From: Patescibacteria group bacterium
GTDB lineage: Bacteria > Patescibacteriota > Microgenomatia > UBA10105 > UBA927
Assembly: GCA_018821245.1 (NCBI GenBank)
Contig: JAHJMO010000002.1
Location: 73,231 to 122,857, forward strand
Direction of reading: 5' to 3'
Length of the DNA stretch: 49,627 nt
The notes under the pieces were generated by a model that was not told the origin of the DNA, ran no database searches, and saw nothing but the letters and a program-made list of their open reading frames with translations. Shown here piece after piece: positions 9,151 through 16,150 of the stretch (positions are counted from its first letter, which is position 1; each line of letters starts with the position of its first letter). The translations under genes and the position numbers were made by a program.

Positions 9151-9658
9151 TGGTAGGTTTTAAAATATATTTTGATATCCCGATAGCAGCTATTCCTCCA
9201 ACGAGCGCTGTAACAAGTTGCAAAACTCCCATCGCTGTTAAAAATATTTTTGGCACAACATGAAATGAAACGAACATATACGCAATGCAATATAAAAATA
9301 TACTTTTTGCAAACGCTGCAGTAATAAAAGACAGTATTGTCTTTTGTTTTAATCCAGAAATATACATAAGAATCAAATTTCCTAACCAAATAAATGGAAG
9401 AAAATACACTAAATAGATAGTAAATGGACCAAAAAGAACTCCATGTGATACTGCACCAAGACTTGGGATAACTGCAAGAAACGGCAATATCCGTTTTGAA
9501 AGTTTAACTGCTGAAATAAACAGAAGAGTATTTATTATACTTCCTGTAATTATCTGCGAGCCATTAAACAGAAGTGGTATTAAAAACGCTAATGCAAAAA
9601 CAGTTGTTTCTAACGTAATGATTTTTTTTATTGAAATCGATAATGCTTTTGACTCCAT
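9143..9658 (-). CDS. Membrane protein of unknown function, coupled to the hydrogenase-like gene
   Basis: 171 residues with about five hydrophobic helices: a first one after residue 12 (TVFALAFLIPLLF), then ITGSIINTLLFISAV, FGPFTIYLVYFLPFIWLGN, SIFLYCIAYMFVSF and VTALVGGIAAIGISKYI. The size and helix pattern resemble small integral membrane subunits such as ECF-type S components, but I do not recognise a family. It overlaps the hydrogenase-like start by 8 bases, which implies translational coupling and a joint role, and begins 13 bases after the RecB-like nuclease stop, so it is in the same operon. Confidence 0.75.
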   Translation of the reverse strand: MESKALSISIKKIITLETTVFALAFLIPLLFNGSQIITGSIINTLLFISAVKLSKRILPFLAVIPSLGAVSHGVLFGPFTIYLVYFLPFIWLGNLILMYISGLKQKTILSFITAAFAKSIFLYCIAYMFVSFHVVPKIFLTAMGVLQLVTALVGGIAAIGISKYILKPTNE

Positions 9659-9671
9659 ACTATTCTTCCCT

Positions 9672-10502
9672 CTATTTTAAAATGTATATATCTTGATTAT
9701 ATCCTCCTACGCCAATAAATTCTCCCTTTCCAGCTAATACCATTTCATATTGGATACATGCCGGGCATCCGTCTTTTTGTGTACAAACAAATCGTTCAAG
9801 TTTCCTTGCAAGCGCGACACGCTTTGCCACCTCGCTCACACGATTGTACGCTTCAACTTCGTCCGGAAGCGATACTTCGGTAGGTTCATTGTCTCTGTCT
9901 ACATACCAATACGCCGCGCCGCTTATGCGCTTATGTTGACAATTTTTTGCAAGCAGAAAATAGAGAGGAAGTTGCAACGAGTCCGGATCTTCATCAAACT
10001 TGCCTGTCTTAAAGTCTATGATACGCACACTGTCATCGATCTCAATATACTCCAGCCAGTCGATCTTACCGCAGACGATTATATTATCCTCATCCGAAAG
10101 CCAGAAGTATGGCAGATCTTGACGGATTTTGACCGCTTTCCGTTTAAGAAGCCCTGGGTTGTCTTGGAGCCTTCGAATCATTTCCTTACCCCGTTTTTTA
10201 TACAGAGCCTCTTCTTGCGCGTCACCAAACCCGCCTTTCTCACCTGCTATTTTCCCCCAAGATTTCTCAAAAAGAACATCCAGGGGATTTTCAAACCTTT
10301 GTTCAACAGGCAAAAAAGAAAGAGATTCTACGACTTCATGCACCGCTATCCCTAACGCAAGGGCAGGTTGCATGAGTGTTATTTTCCTGTGCGTGTTCGG
10401 GTCCCGGTAGATGTTACGCAGATAGTATGCTCTCGGACATTTGAGGTAATCACGGATTGAAGAATGCGACACCCATACAGCTGAAAATTTATCCCTTATC
10501 AT
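9672..10502 (-). CDS. PD-(D/E)XK nuclease, RecB/Cas4-like
   Basis: 276 residues. The N-terminal SHSSIRDYLKCPRAYYLRN motif is typical of the PDDEXK_1 (RecB/AddB/Cas4-like) superfamily. Catalytic residues are in GKIDWLEY (Asp) and IIDFKTGK (D-x-K), with the following QLPLYFLLA helix. Cys 22 and the C-terminal CTQKDGCPACIQYE cysteines could hold an iron-sulfur cluster as in AddB and Cas4. It likely acts as a DNA exonuclease in repair or processing. It is sandwiched between the redoxin (1-base gap) and the membrane protein. No other cas gene is adjacent, so a CRISPR role is not supported. Confidence 0.85.
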   Translation of the reverse strand: MIRDKFSAVWVSHSSIRDYLKCPRAYYLRNIYRDPNTHRKITLMQPALALGIAVHEVVESLSFLPVEQRFENPLDVLFEKSWGKIAGEKGGFGDAQEEALYKKRGKEMIRRLQDNPGLLKRKAVKIRQDLPYFWLSDEDNIIVCGKIDWLEYIEIDDSVRIIDFKTGKFDEDPDSLQLPLYFLLAKNCQHKRISGAAYWYVDRDNEPTEVSLPDEVEAYNRVSEVAKRVALARKLERFVCTQKDGCPACIQYEMVLAGKGEFIGVGGYNQDIYILK

Positions 10503-10503
10503 G

Positions 10504-11085
10504 CTAGCGGAAATACATTGGTGTATTATCTTTTTTCCATTTTATATTACAGCCGCTTGAAGGCTTCTGATCGGGAGGTATCGGTGTACCCGCAAGAACC
10601 GCCTCAAGTGCCGCGCGCAGGTCCGCACCGGTTATCGGCTCGTTATTGCCGGGGCGACTGTCATCCATTTGCCCACGATATGCCAAACGCCTTTTCCCGT
10701 CAAATAGAAAAAAATCAGGCGTACATGCCGCGCTATATGCTGTCGCTATCGCCTGCGATTCATCGTAACACACGGGAAATGTGAATCCGGCCTCCTCTAC
10801 CATTTGAGCCAACGACTCAGGCGCATCATCCGGATATTCTTTTGCATCGTTAGCGCTTATAGCTACGATACCCACACCCTTCTCCTCATGCTCCGCCCCT
10901 ATGATAGCCAGCTCGTTTTGAACATGCTTCACGTATGGGCAATGCCGGCAAAGAAATATGACAAGAAGAGCTTTTTTTAGTTTGAACGTGTCCGGAGACA
11001 CTGTTTCTCCTGTTACAACATCAGTCAAATGAAAATCAGGGGCCTTTGTCCCCAAGGGTAACATCATCGAGGTTGTCAACACCAT
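10504..11085 (-). CDS. Thioredoxin-like peroxiredoxin (AhpC/TSA-type redoxin)
   Basis: About 193 residues from the ATG at 11085 (a TTG at 11124 is in frame, but a purine-rich AAGGAG touches it, too close for use). The sequence starts LGTKAPDFHLTDVVTGE as in redoxin/AhpC-TSA proteins and has FLCRHCPYVKHVQ, a CxxC-type thioredoxin site, near residue 50. The DFFLFDGKRRLAYRGQMDD segment and the C-terminal SSGCNIKWK are characteristic of the PRX-like1 thiol-disulfide subfamily. No export signal is obvious, so it is probably a cytoplasmic thiol peroxidase or reductase. First gene of the leftward group that ends with the hydrogenase-like protein. Confidence 0.85.
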   Translation of the reverse strand: MVLTTSMMLPLGTKAPDFHLTDVVTGETVSPDTFKLKKALLVIFLCRHCPYVKHVQNELAIIGAEHEEKGVGIVAISANDAKEYPDDAPESLAQMVEEAGFTFPVCYDESQAIATAYSAACTPDFFLFDGKRRLAYRGQMDDSRPGNNEPITGADLRAALEAVLAGTPIPPDQKPSSGCNIKWKKDNTPMYFR

Positions 11086-11162
11086 GGTAAAGCCTACACT
11101 AACAAAGAACGGGTTAAAAGGCAACTCCTTTTATCCTTGCGGTGCATGTGAGATATGCGATA

Positions 11163-11171
11163 TGGTATAAA
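11163..11171 (+). promoter_or_regulatory. Extended -10 promoter for the Pro/Thr-rich small protein
   Basis: TGGTATAAA is an extended -10 (TG-n-TATAAA) 30 bases before the start codon, followed by a strong Shine-Dalgarno AGGAGG at 11188-11193. No good -35 is seen. Confidence 0.5.
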
Positions 11172-11201
11172 AGAAGAAGATAACAAAAGGAGGTGATAAC
11201 C

Positions 11202-11414
11202 ATGCAAGATGATACACAACAGGGTGTTGTTGGAACTCCGGGAGCTGATACTCCGACTCCCAGCGCTCCAACAGGAGATGTCGGAGGCGTACAGACACCG
11301 GTTCAGACGCCGATTCAAACGCCGGAGCCGATATCAACACCTCCGATTGTTGAGCCCACACCTCCCACCGGAGGAGAAACACCGGCAGACAGTCAACAGC
11401 CGACGCAAACGTAA
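11202..11414 (+). CDS. Pro/Thr-rich low-complexity small protein
   Basis: 70 residues from the ATG at 11202, chosen over an upstream GTG because AGGAGG (11188-11193) is 8 bases before it. The composition is almost entirely Pro, Thr, Gly, Gln and acidic residues, with short repeats (TPVQTP, IQTPEP, TPPIVEP, TPPTGG). It has no hydrophobic segment and no signal peptide, so it is expected to be soluble and disordered. The strong ribosome site, own promoter and terminator argue it is really expressed. I do not recognise a family; such proteins can be linkers or surface-associated, but nothing here proves it. Confidence 0.65.
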   Translation: MQDDTQQGVVGTPGADTPTPSAPTGDVGGVQTPVQTPIQTPEPISTPPIVEPTPPTGGETPADSQQPTQT

Positions 11415-11450
11415 AGCTTTACGATAGTGTTGCTATGGGCATTGCCAGCT

Positions 11451-11484
11451 AATCATCTTTTTGCAACCATGCAAAAAGATGATT
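11451..11484 (+). terminator. Perfect 15-bp hairpin after the Pro/Thr-rich gene
   Basis: AATCATCTTTTTGCA and its exact reverse complement TGCAAAAAGATGATT are separated by the 4-base loop ACCA, 36 bases after the stop codon. There is no clean U-tail outside the stem. It could act as a bidirectional terminator or an mRNA-stabilising 3' end. Confidence 0.55.
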
Positions 11485-11554
11485 TGGTATATGTTACTGC
11501 TCTATGGATTGTTCAACAGTAAGATAGAAAGGTTAAGTACCGCGGGGTACTCTA

Positions 11555-11773
11555 TTAGCAGCCCAAAAGCAACGTTGATTGATTTGCGACGAGATCGGCC
11601 AACTCCGCAAGTTCTCCCGGAGTCATCAAAGCTACATCTTCTCTCTCTAAACCGGTAAGCAACATATCTCCATCCTCAAATGTCGTCAACGGCCGAGTAC
11701 CGATTACAACGTCTTCTAAGCATTCTGCTGATATCTCATAAAAAGGGTGTTCCGGCGAAGTGGATATAGTCAT
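11555..11773 (-). CDS. Small acidic hypothetical protein
   Basis: 72 residues, acidic (many Glu/Asp), beginning MTISTSPEHPFYEISAE and ending LVANQSTLLLGC. It lies 16 bases after the DegV stop on the same strand, so it would be co-transcribed. There is no clear Shine-Dalgarno site and I do not recognise the sequence. The amino acid composition is protein-like, and nothing better overlaps it. Confidence 0.45.
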   Translation of the reverse strand: MTISTSPEHPFYEISAECLEDVVIGTRPLTTFEDGDMLLTGLEREDVALMTPGELAELADLVANQSTLLLGC

Positions 11774-11789
11774 AACAATACTATCTCTT

Positions 11790-12632
11790 TCACTCTATTT
11801 TTTGCGTAAAGCCGCACGCGCCCAGTACTCCCGGCCCGCCATGAATAGAAAGCGCCGGACCGAGATGGGTAACGCCGATGGCGTGAGGGACCAAATCTTT
11901 AAGCCGCTCAGCCAAGTTCTGCGCTTCTTCAAGGGCTCTGGCATGGACGACTCCGAGCCACTCAAACGGTCCGCTTTCGGCTACAAGACTCAAGAGCCGC
12001 TCAATCGACTTCTTCCGTGTTCGCATCATCTCAATTTGAAAAAATTCTCCATTGGCCAATCCTAATATCGGTTTAATATCCAATATGCTTCCCATCACCG
12101 CTCTCACGTTACTGATCCTTCCGCTGCGGCGTGCGTTTTCCAGCGTATCAAAGGTTACCCAAATTTTTACCCGCTCTCTAAGGCTCTCCAGATGGCGCAT
12201 GATTTCATCCGTCGGTCTTCCCTCGTCCCGCAATCTGACTGCCTCCGTGACCATGTGCCCCAAAGCAACCGATGTCACTCCTGAATCAAAAAATGCGATT
12301 TTTTCTCCTAAATTCAGTTGAGAAGCAGCTGTTTTTACGGAAGACAAAAATCCGCTGAGCTTCTCCGCCACATGAATGGCTACAATCTTCCCCTGGAGTT
12401 CACGAAGAATTGTCTTTATATATTCAGGGCCGGGAGCACCGGTTGTGGGAACCACCTTCTCCTCTTCCATGACCCGCAGGATCTCGGGTGGAGTAATATC
12501 CAAGCCATCAAAATAATCTTTTCCTTCGATTGTGACGATGGCGGGAATTTTTGTGTATCCTTCCGCATCAGGCAAGTCACACGTAGAATCGGTCACGATA
12601 TGCAGTTCTGATTCAACTGTCATGTGGCCCAT
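11790..12632 (-). CDS. DegV family fatty-acid-binding protein
   Basis: 280 residues. The signature TDSTCDLP near the N-terminus, the IPAIVTIEGKDYFDG segment, and the GAPGPEYI and FFDSGVTSVALGHMV regions are typical of DegV proteins, which bind a fatty acid and in Firmicutes pass it to a fatty acid kinase (FakB role). No FakA partner is visible in this window. The -10 box TATAGT (complement of 12641-12646) is only 8 nt before the ATG at 12632, suggesting a leaderless message; a second in-frame ATG is three codons later. Confidence 0.92.
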   Translation of the reverse strand: MGHMTVESELHIVTDSTCDLPDAEGYTKIPAIVTIEGKDYFDGLDITPPEILRVMEEEKVVPTTGAPGPEYIKTILRELQGKIVAIHVAEKLSGFLSSVKTAASQLNLGEKIAFFDSGVTSVALGHMVTEAVRLRDEGRPTDEIMRHLESLRERVKIWVTFDTLENARRSGRISNVRAVMGSILDIKPILGLANGEFFQIEMMRTRKKSIERLLSLVAESGPFEWLGVVHARALEEAQNLAERLKDLVPHAIGVTHLGPALSIHGGPGVLGACGFTQKIE

Positions 12633-12668
12633 ATCTTAATACTATACACAGAATAATTCAATAGCAGG

Positions 12669-13646
12669 CTACATGAGATACGTCCTGATATTTACCTTGT
12701 GTTCCTCGTAGGTACGGCCGCAGTGTATCTGGCGATTTCTATCATGGAGGTAATACAGGCAGTCCGTTTCCTGTGGGGTCAGTGCCGCCCTTATCGCCTC
12801 AATACCGGGACTGCAGATGGGTGTTGGCGGCAAACCTTTATATATATACGTATTGTAGGGGGAACTGCTGCGCTTCTCTGAAAGATCTATACCCCCCCAC
12901 CATCCGCCGGCGGCATGTTTACCGAGCGTATACTGCATCGTTGCGTCAATCTCCAGCTTCATGCCCTGATTCAGCCGGTTCCAGATGATTCCGGAGATGA
13001 GAGCCATATCCTGGGGGCCTGCCGCCTCACGGGCAATGAGGGAAGCGATTTTGAGTCCCGTAGTCCATTTGATATTTGCTTTGGCAAAGTCATCGGAAAG
13101 AGGAGAAAATTTCTCATTGAAGTGGTCGATAAACCGCTCTGCTATCTGTGCACCTGACTCATCGGTAGGCAAAAGATACGTATCGGGGTAGTACACGCCT
13201 TCTTTATACTCGTCTCCGAGTTTTGTATAGGCCTCGTTCCACTGGCGGATTTTCTCTTGGCTCCAGCCCAAAACCTGATCAATCATCTCGGCTATCTCCT
13301 CGCGCCTTCGGCAGCCGGAAATTGTGACCCACAAAAGGTCCGGCGTTTCGCCAATCTTCTGCAATACCTGCCGGGCGTTCATGCGCCTGTCCAGCCGGTA
13401 TCCGCCGGGGGCCACAGCCTTATCTTTACCGGAAACAGCCATAAGCAACCGGAATGCCGGCGCGGAACGGATGAGCTGTTGCTCTTTGAGTGCTTGAACC
13501 GCGTCAAACCCACGGGGATCTTCCGGTACCGTCCATATCTGCGGCTGGCTTTTACCGGCAACCGGACCCAATAACCACCACAAGACAGCAGTCAAAAGGA
13601 TAATCTCAACCACGACAACAGTAAGGATTTTCCTAAGAAGCTTCAT
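12669..13646 (-). CDS. mltG: Endolytic murein transglycosylase MltG (copy 1)
   Basis: 325 residues from ATG 13646 (GTG 13649 is also possible). One N-terminal membrane helix (IILLTAVLWWLLGPV), a LysM-like region, then the YceG domain. The catalytic Glu is in SLIAREAAG near residue 205, followed by ISGIIWNRLNQGMKLEIDAT and SPYNTY. MltG cleaves nascent glycan strands in the periplasmic or outer-leaflet space to set strand length. It directly follows the cysteine-rich small gene (about 6 bases). A second, divergent copy is at 23308-24291; both keep the catalytic Glu. Confidence 0.93.
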   Translation of the reverse strand: MKLLRKILTVVVVEIILLTAVLWWLLGPVAGKSQPQIWTVPEDPRGFDAVQALKEQQLIRSAPAFRLLMAVSGKDKAVAPGGYRLDRRMNARQVLQKIGETPDLLWVTISGCRRREEIAEMIDQVLGWSQEKIRQWNEAYTKLGDEYKEGVYYPDTYLLPTDESGAQIAERFIDHFNEKFSPLSDDFAKANIKWTTGLKIASLIAREAAGPQDMALISGIIWNRLNQGMKLEIDATMQYTLGKHAAGGWWGGIDLSEKRSSSPYNTYIYKGLPPTPICSPGIEAIRAALTPQETDCLYYLHDRNRQIHCGRTYEEHKVNIRTYLM

Positions 13647-13652
13647 CACCGG

Positions 13653-13778
13653 TTATTTTTTCTTACACGTACACTCCGCGCATTTCTTACCGCACCCTAC
13701 ACATTTTTTGTCTTTCACCTCACCGCAACACACTTCTCAACATTCATCACACGAACAACACCCACAGGTTTTACACAT
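13653..13778 (-). CDS. Cysteine-rich microprotein with an in-frame UGA at codon 14
   Basis: A 41-codon frame starting MCKTCGCCSCDEC, then TGA (complement of 13737-13739), then EVCCGEVKDKKCVGCGKK and CAECTCKKK before TAA. Thirteen cysteines lie on both sides of the TGA with the same spacing style, so the two halves clearly belong together. A -10 TATAAT (complement of 13800-13805) and a Shine-Dalgarno AGAGGTGAG precede the ATG, and mltG follows within a few bases. It is probably a metal-binding (zinc or metallothionein-like) protein. The TGA could be a Cys-codon mutation (TGT to TGA), a sequencing error, or selenocysteine; no bacterial SECIS hairpin is obvious downstream. Confidence 0.6.
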
Positions 13779-13799
13779 ATCTCTCACCTCTTGTTTCCT

Positions 13800-13805
13800 A
13801 TTATA
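13800..13805 (-). promoter_or_regulatory. -10 box for the Cys-rich gene and mltG
   Basis: TATAAT on the minus strand, 21 bases before the ATG at 13778; -35 is weak. Confidence 0.5.
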
Positions 13806-13895
13806 CCGTATCTGCCTATGTTTCCTACTGCTACCGCATCGAAGTTGCGCGAAAGCACTCTCACAGAATCCGTTTAAAAAGAAGGCAGGTAGGTA

Positions 13896-14738
13896 TTATT
13901 TCCTCTTAAACAATACGTTAAGCGGCTTCGTCGCAAAAAACTCTTGAGGACTGAAAGGCCCCTCCGGACAACGATCAACGACCACAATGTGTTCAAGTTC
14001 CGGCGAGTGACGTAAAACCGATGCACTAATGGCTTGTAACTGCAACCGATAATATTCGTCATGATTGACTTTGGCAACTAAATTTTGATTCGCGCCTATC
14101 CCCCAGCAACTCGGTACCACCAGAGTCCTTGCTTTCGGATGGATAAAGCGAGGGTGAGCGCCAATTAAATTATCCCGACCTCCCAATTGAAGGACTCTCT
14201 CGTTTACCAATTCGTTCCTTAAATACAGAGTGGCCGTAGCCAAATCCGCACAGATTAACACTCCAATATCGCTGCCCGGGACTAAAGAGGGCGGCTCCTC
14301 CGCCATAAACGTAAAATGTGCTTTTTCCCACTCCGTAACTCCTGATCTTTTGTTCGCCTGACCAATAATTCCTCCTGCCTTAAGGTACAGTACGCTGTTG
14401 GTTGGGTTTTCTCTGTCTCCGAACACCGGTGTACCTAATAGAAAAATTGTCGCCGGCATATGTGCAGAAACCGTTTTGACGTAATCGATCCTCTCTTCAA
14501 TCAAGGCTCTCGCGGGGACCACTTCATCTGTCCCGATTTCGGTCGTAGTAATTAATTCAGGGCTTACAACGAATGTGTCTGCGGGGGAAAGAATTTGGAG
14601 ATGCTCAACAAAGCTTGCCCATCCCGGCGAAGACACGGCAGCCAGTGCCGTTTGTCCTAATTTCCACCGGTGCACGCCATAGAATTTTTTGTATGTCTCG
14701 TCAAACAAGGAAGAAAAAAATTTTTCAAAATCGTTCAT
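13896..14738 (-). CDS. Carbon-nitrogen hydrolase (nitrilase superfamily)-like protein
   Basis: 280 residues. The nitrilase E-K-C triad can be placed: Glu in VVSPELITTTE, Lys in IGQANKRSG, and Cys in IGVLICADLAT, at the spacing usual for the family. Members hydrolyse amide or nitrile bonds through a Cys thioester. The substrate cannot be deduced; the flanking sequence is divergent from well-known clades such as NAD synthetase or Lnt, and there are no membrane helices. A GATAAT box (complement of 14745-14750) is 6 nt before the ATG, so the transcript may be leaderless. The downstream neighbour is the Cys-rich gene's promoter region. Confidence 0.7.
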   Translation of the reverse strand: MNDFEKFFSSLFDETYKKFYGVHRWKLGQTALAAVSSPGWASFVEHLQILSPADTFVVSPELITTTEIGTDEVVPARALIEERIDYVKTVSAHMPATIFLLGTPVFGDRENPTNSVLYLKAGGIIGQANKRSGVTEWEKAHFTFMAEEPPSLVPGSDIGVLICADLATATLYLRNELVNERVLQLGGRDNLIGAHPRFIHPKARTLVVPSCWGIGANQNLVAKVNHDEYYRLQLQAISASVLRHSPELEHIVVVDRCPEGPFSPQEFFATKPLNVLFKRK

Positions 14739-14875
14739 AGCAGCATTATCCTATCTTTCTTATCTTGAAGTTATATACACGCTACACACGCCCGGTGAGT
14801 GTAACATCATTTTCCTACTCGCACCCTGTGTGCGTAATCTTTTTATCAAAATCTAAAAGGTATATTGAATGTGCG

Positions 14876-14891
14876 CGCAAAATCTGATGTT
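14876..14891. repeat. 16-bp direct repeat, left copy
   Basis: CGCAAAATCTGATGTT, identical to 16003-16018. The two copies bracket the PaaX/Cas2-like gene and its paired 36-bp repeats. Confidence 0.8.
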
Positions 14892-15071
14892 TATAATCCT
14901 GCCTGCCCGTCCGTATCCCGCTCTGACGGGAGAAGGAGGGAGTGCACTTGTGGTGAACGAGCTTGTCCTGAGCAATGCCGAAGGAGTCGAACCAATCGAA
15001 GGAGAGAAAGTTTATACATGACGCTATTATATATCGTCTCCAATACCCATTTACACCTCATCAATATACCC

Positions 15072-15107
15072 TACAACAAATCAGTGCCATAGCGTAAATT
15101 TGTTGTA
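15072..15107. repeat. 36-bp repeat with inverted ends, copy A (downstream of PaaX-like gene)
   Basis: TACAACAAAT and ATTTGTTGTA form perfect 10-bp inverted ends around a 16-base centre containing GCCATAGCGTA. It lies 14 bases past the stop of the PaaX/Cas2-like gene. Copy B (15832-15867) has the same length, orientation, ends and centre. Confidence 0.85.
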
Positions 15108-15121
15108 TGATGGACGTTTGA

Positions 15122-15808
15122 TTAAACCAACCCAAAATATTCCCGGTAGGGCGTGTCGTCCTCGAGCGTTATCGCAACTACATACAACACTTCATTACCG
15201 ACGCCATAGTATTCGCGTAAAAACGAAATCTGTTGCTCGCACGGGTACGGGTACAACCACACACTTTTCTGCAGCTGGAAAAATCCCAATGACTTGAGTG
15301 CCCCGCGAAACACATCGCGCAAGCGCTTCTTCCTGCTGTCCACATCATATATCACCATTCTCCATCGACCGTCCCATCGGCTAGGCGTGGCGATCACTAG
15401 TTCATCCAGCGCATATTTGAGGATCCGCCGCTTCCCATCTTCGGTCAATATCACCACGTCTTTACCATCACGCTGGGTTATATCGACAAACTTTTGCTGG
15501 TGTAAACGGCGAATTGATCGTTTCAAAAATGAAGGGTTATACCGTTTCCACAGATCGCGCTCTTTACGCCGTCTCTCATCCAAAAACGGTTTGGCAACCA
15601 TGACGGCGGATGGGGCAACCAACGACAATCCTACCAGGCCCGCTACCCCGATCCACGTCAGCACGTGTCCCACCGGTGCATACCGCCGATGTATATCTTC
15701 CTGCCGCATGTTTGCGGCCAAAAGCTGTGCCACTTCTGCTATCCGGTCATCAGACGGAACCGGCAATACCAATTTCGTCGATGTAGCCGTACCTGTTATC
15801 TTTTTCAC
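15122..15808 (-). CDS. Membrane-anchored PaaX-like / Cas2-fold protein
   Basis: 228 residues from GTG 15808, with Shine-Dalgarno GGAGGA 8 bases upstream. An N-terminal region is followed by one or two hydrophobic segments (VLTWIGVAGLVGLSLVAPSA), a winged-helix-like part (SFLKRSIRRLHQQKFVDITQ, then VVILTEDGKRRILKYAL), and a Cas2/PaaX-type ferredoxin-fold domain (WDGRWRMVIYDVDSRKKRLR, FRGALKSLGFFQLQKSVWLY, YPCEQQI). PaaX proteins are repressors of phenylacetate pathways, and their C-terminal domain resembles the Cas2 nuclease. The Asp in IYDVD that Cas2 uses for metal is present. No cas1 or CRISPR array is here. The gene sits exactly between two 36-bp palindromic-ended repeats. A membrane-bound regulator is the simplest reading. 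Confidence 0.8.
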   Translation of the reverse strand: MKKITGTATSTKLVLPVPSDDRIAEVAQLLAANMRQEDIHRRYAPVGHVLTWIGVAGLVGLSLVAPSAVMVAKPFLDERRRKERDLWKRYNPSFLKRSIRRLHQQKFVDITQRDGKDVVILTEDGKRRILKYALDELVIATPSRWDGRWRMVIYDVDSRKKRLRDVFRGALKSLGFFQLQKSVWLYPYPCEQQISFLREYYGVGNEVLYVVAITLEDDTPYREYFGLV

Positions 15809-15831
15809 GTATATTCTCCTCCACTCTATAC

Positions 15832-15867
15832 TACAACAATATCACGCCATAGCGTATCTTTGTTGTA
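15832..15867. repeat. 36-bp repeat with inverted ends, copy B (upstream of PaaX-like gene)
   Basis: TACAACAA and TTGTTGTA inverted ends with GCCATAGCGTA in the centre, 23 bases before the PaaX-like start codon, where an operator would be expected. Differs from copy A at about eight positions, mostly between the left arm and centre. Confidence 0.85.
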
Positions 15868-16002
15868 AGGATGTGGGAGGTGGAGGATTAGGGAACAACA
15901 AAGCGGGAAAGGTTATGGCTGGGCAGGCATCGGCATCATCGGCCGCGCAATCCCCTTTCGGACTTTCAGATAATAACAATGCTTGCGCTCTTCATAGAGG
16001 TA

Positions 16003-16018
16003 CGCAAAATCTGATGTT
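16003..16018. repeat. 16-bp direct repeat, right copy
   Basis: CGCAAAATCTGATGTT, identical to 14876-14891 and only two bases from the next repeat (16021). Confidence 0.8.
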
Positions 16019-16020
16019 AA

Positions 16021-16047
16021 TGTAAACCTAAAACACCCTCCGGGTGG
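16021..16047. repeat. Hairpin-containing repeat, copy 1 of 3
   Basis: TGTAAACCTAAAA then CACCCTCCGGGTGG. CACCC and GGGTG form a 5-bp stem with loop TCC; on the minus strand the stem is followed by TTTT, like a short intrinsic terminator. Nearly identical copies are at 19462-19488 and 20253-20281. Confidence 0.85.
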
Positions 16048-16136
16048 AAACTCATATGAAAATTCAATATTCACAGAAGACTAAAACTATAAAACTGAAA
16101 AATCTTAAATCCCCTGTTAGAATTTTCATAAAGAGT

Positions 16137-16142
16137 TATACT
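16137..16142 (+). promoter_or_regulatory. -10 box of the Mrr-like gene
   Basis: TATACT, 8 bases before the ATG at 16151 and with no Shine-Dalgarno between, which implies a leaderless message; -35 is weak (TGTTAG). Confidence 0.5.
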
Positions 16143-16150
16143 GTTATTGT

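Larger units (their letters stand above)
14739..15121. other. Intergenic region with repeat fragments
   Basis: No gene is seen. It holds the nitrilase promoter, one copy of a 16-bp repeat (14876-14891), a fragment shared with the RNase J gene (CCTGCCCGTCCG, 14902-14913), a dyad CCCG/CGGG at 14917-14930, the dispersed-type sequence CTTGTCCTGAGCAATGCCGA around 14962-14981, and a 36-bp palindromic-ended repeat (15072-15107). Confidence 0.6.
15809..16150. other. Repeat-rich intergenic region
   Basis: No gene is supported; short frames here are not protein-like. The region holds repeat B of the 36-bp pair (15832-15867), the second 16-bp repeat (16003-16018), the first copy of the hairpin-containing repeat (16021-16047) and the Mrr-like gene's -10 box (16137-16142). 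Confidence 0.6.

Noticed and set aside
13653-13778. UGA decoded as Gly or Trp (codes 25 or 4)
   Set aside because: TGA ends other genes where homologs end, for example mltG at 23308 and fic at 22274, so a changed genetic code is unlikely.
15072-15867. 36-bp repeats next to a Cas2-like gene as a CRISPR array
   Set aside because: Only two copies, 724 bases apart with a gene between; no spacers and no cas1, so not an array.
15294-16025. 243-codon plus-strand frame opposite the PaaX-like gene
   Set aside because: Shadow of the PaaX-like gene; the sequence is Arg/Ser-rich and runs through the repeats without features of a real protein.
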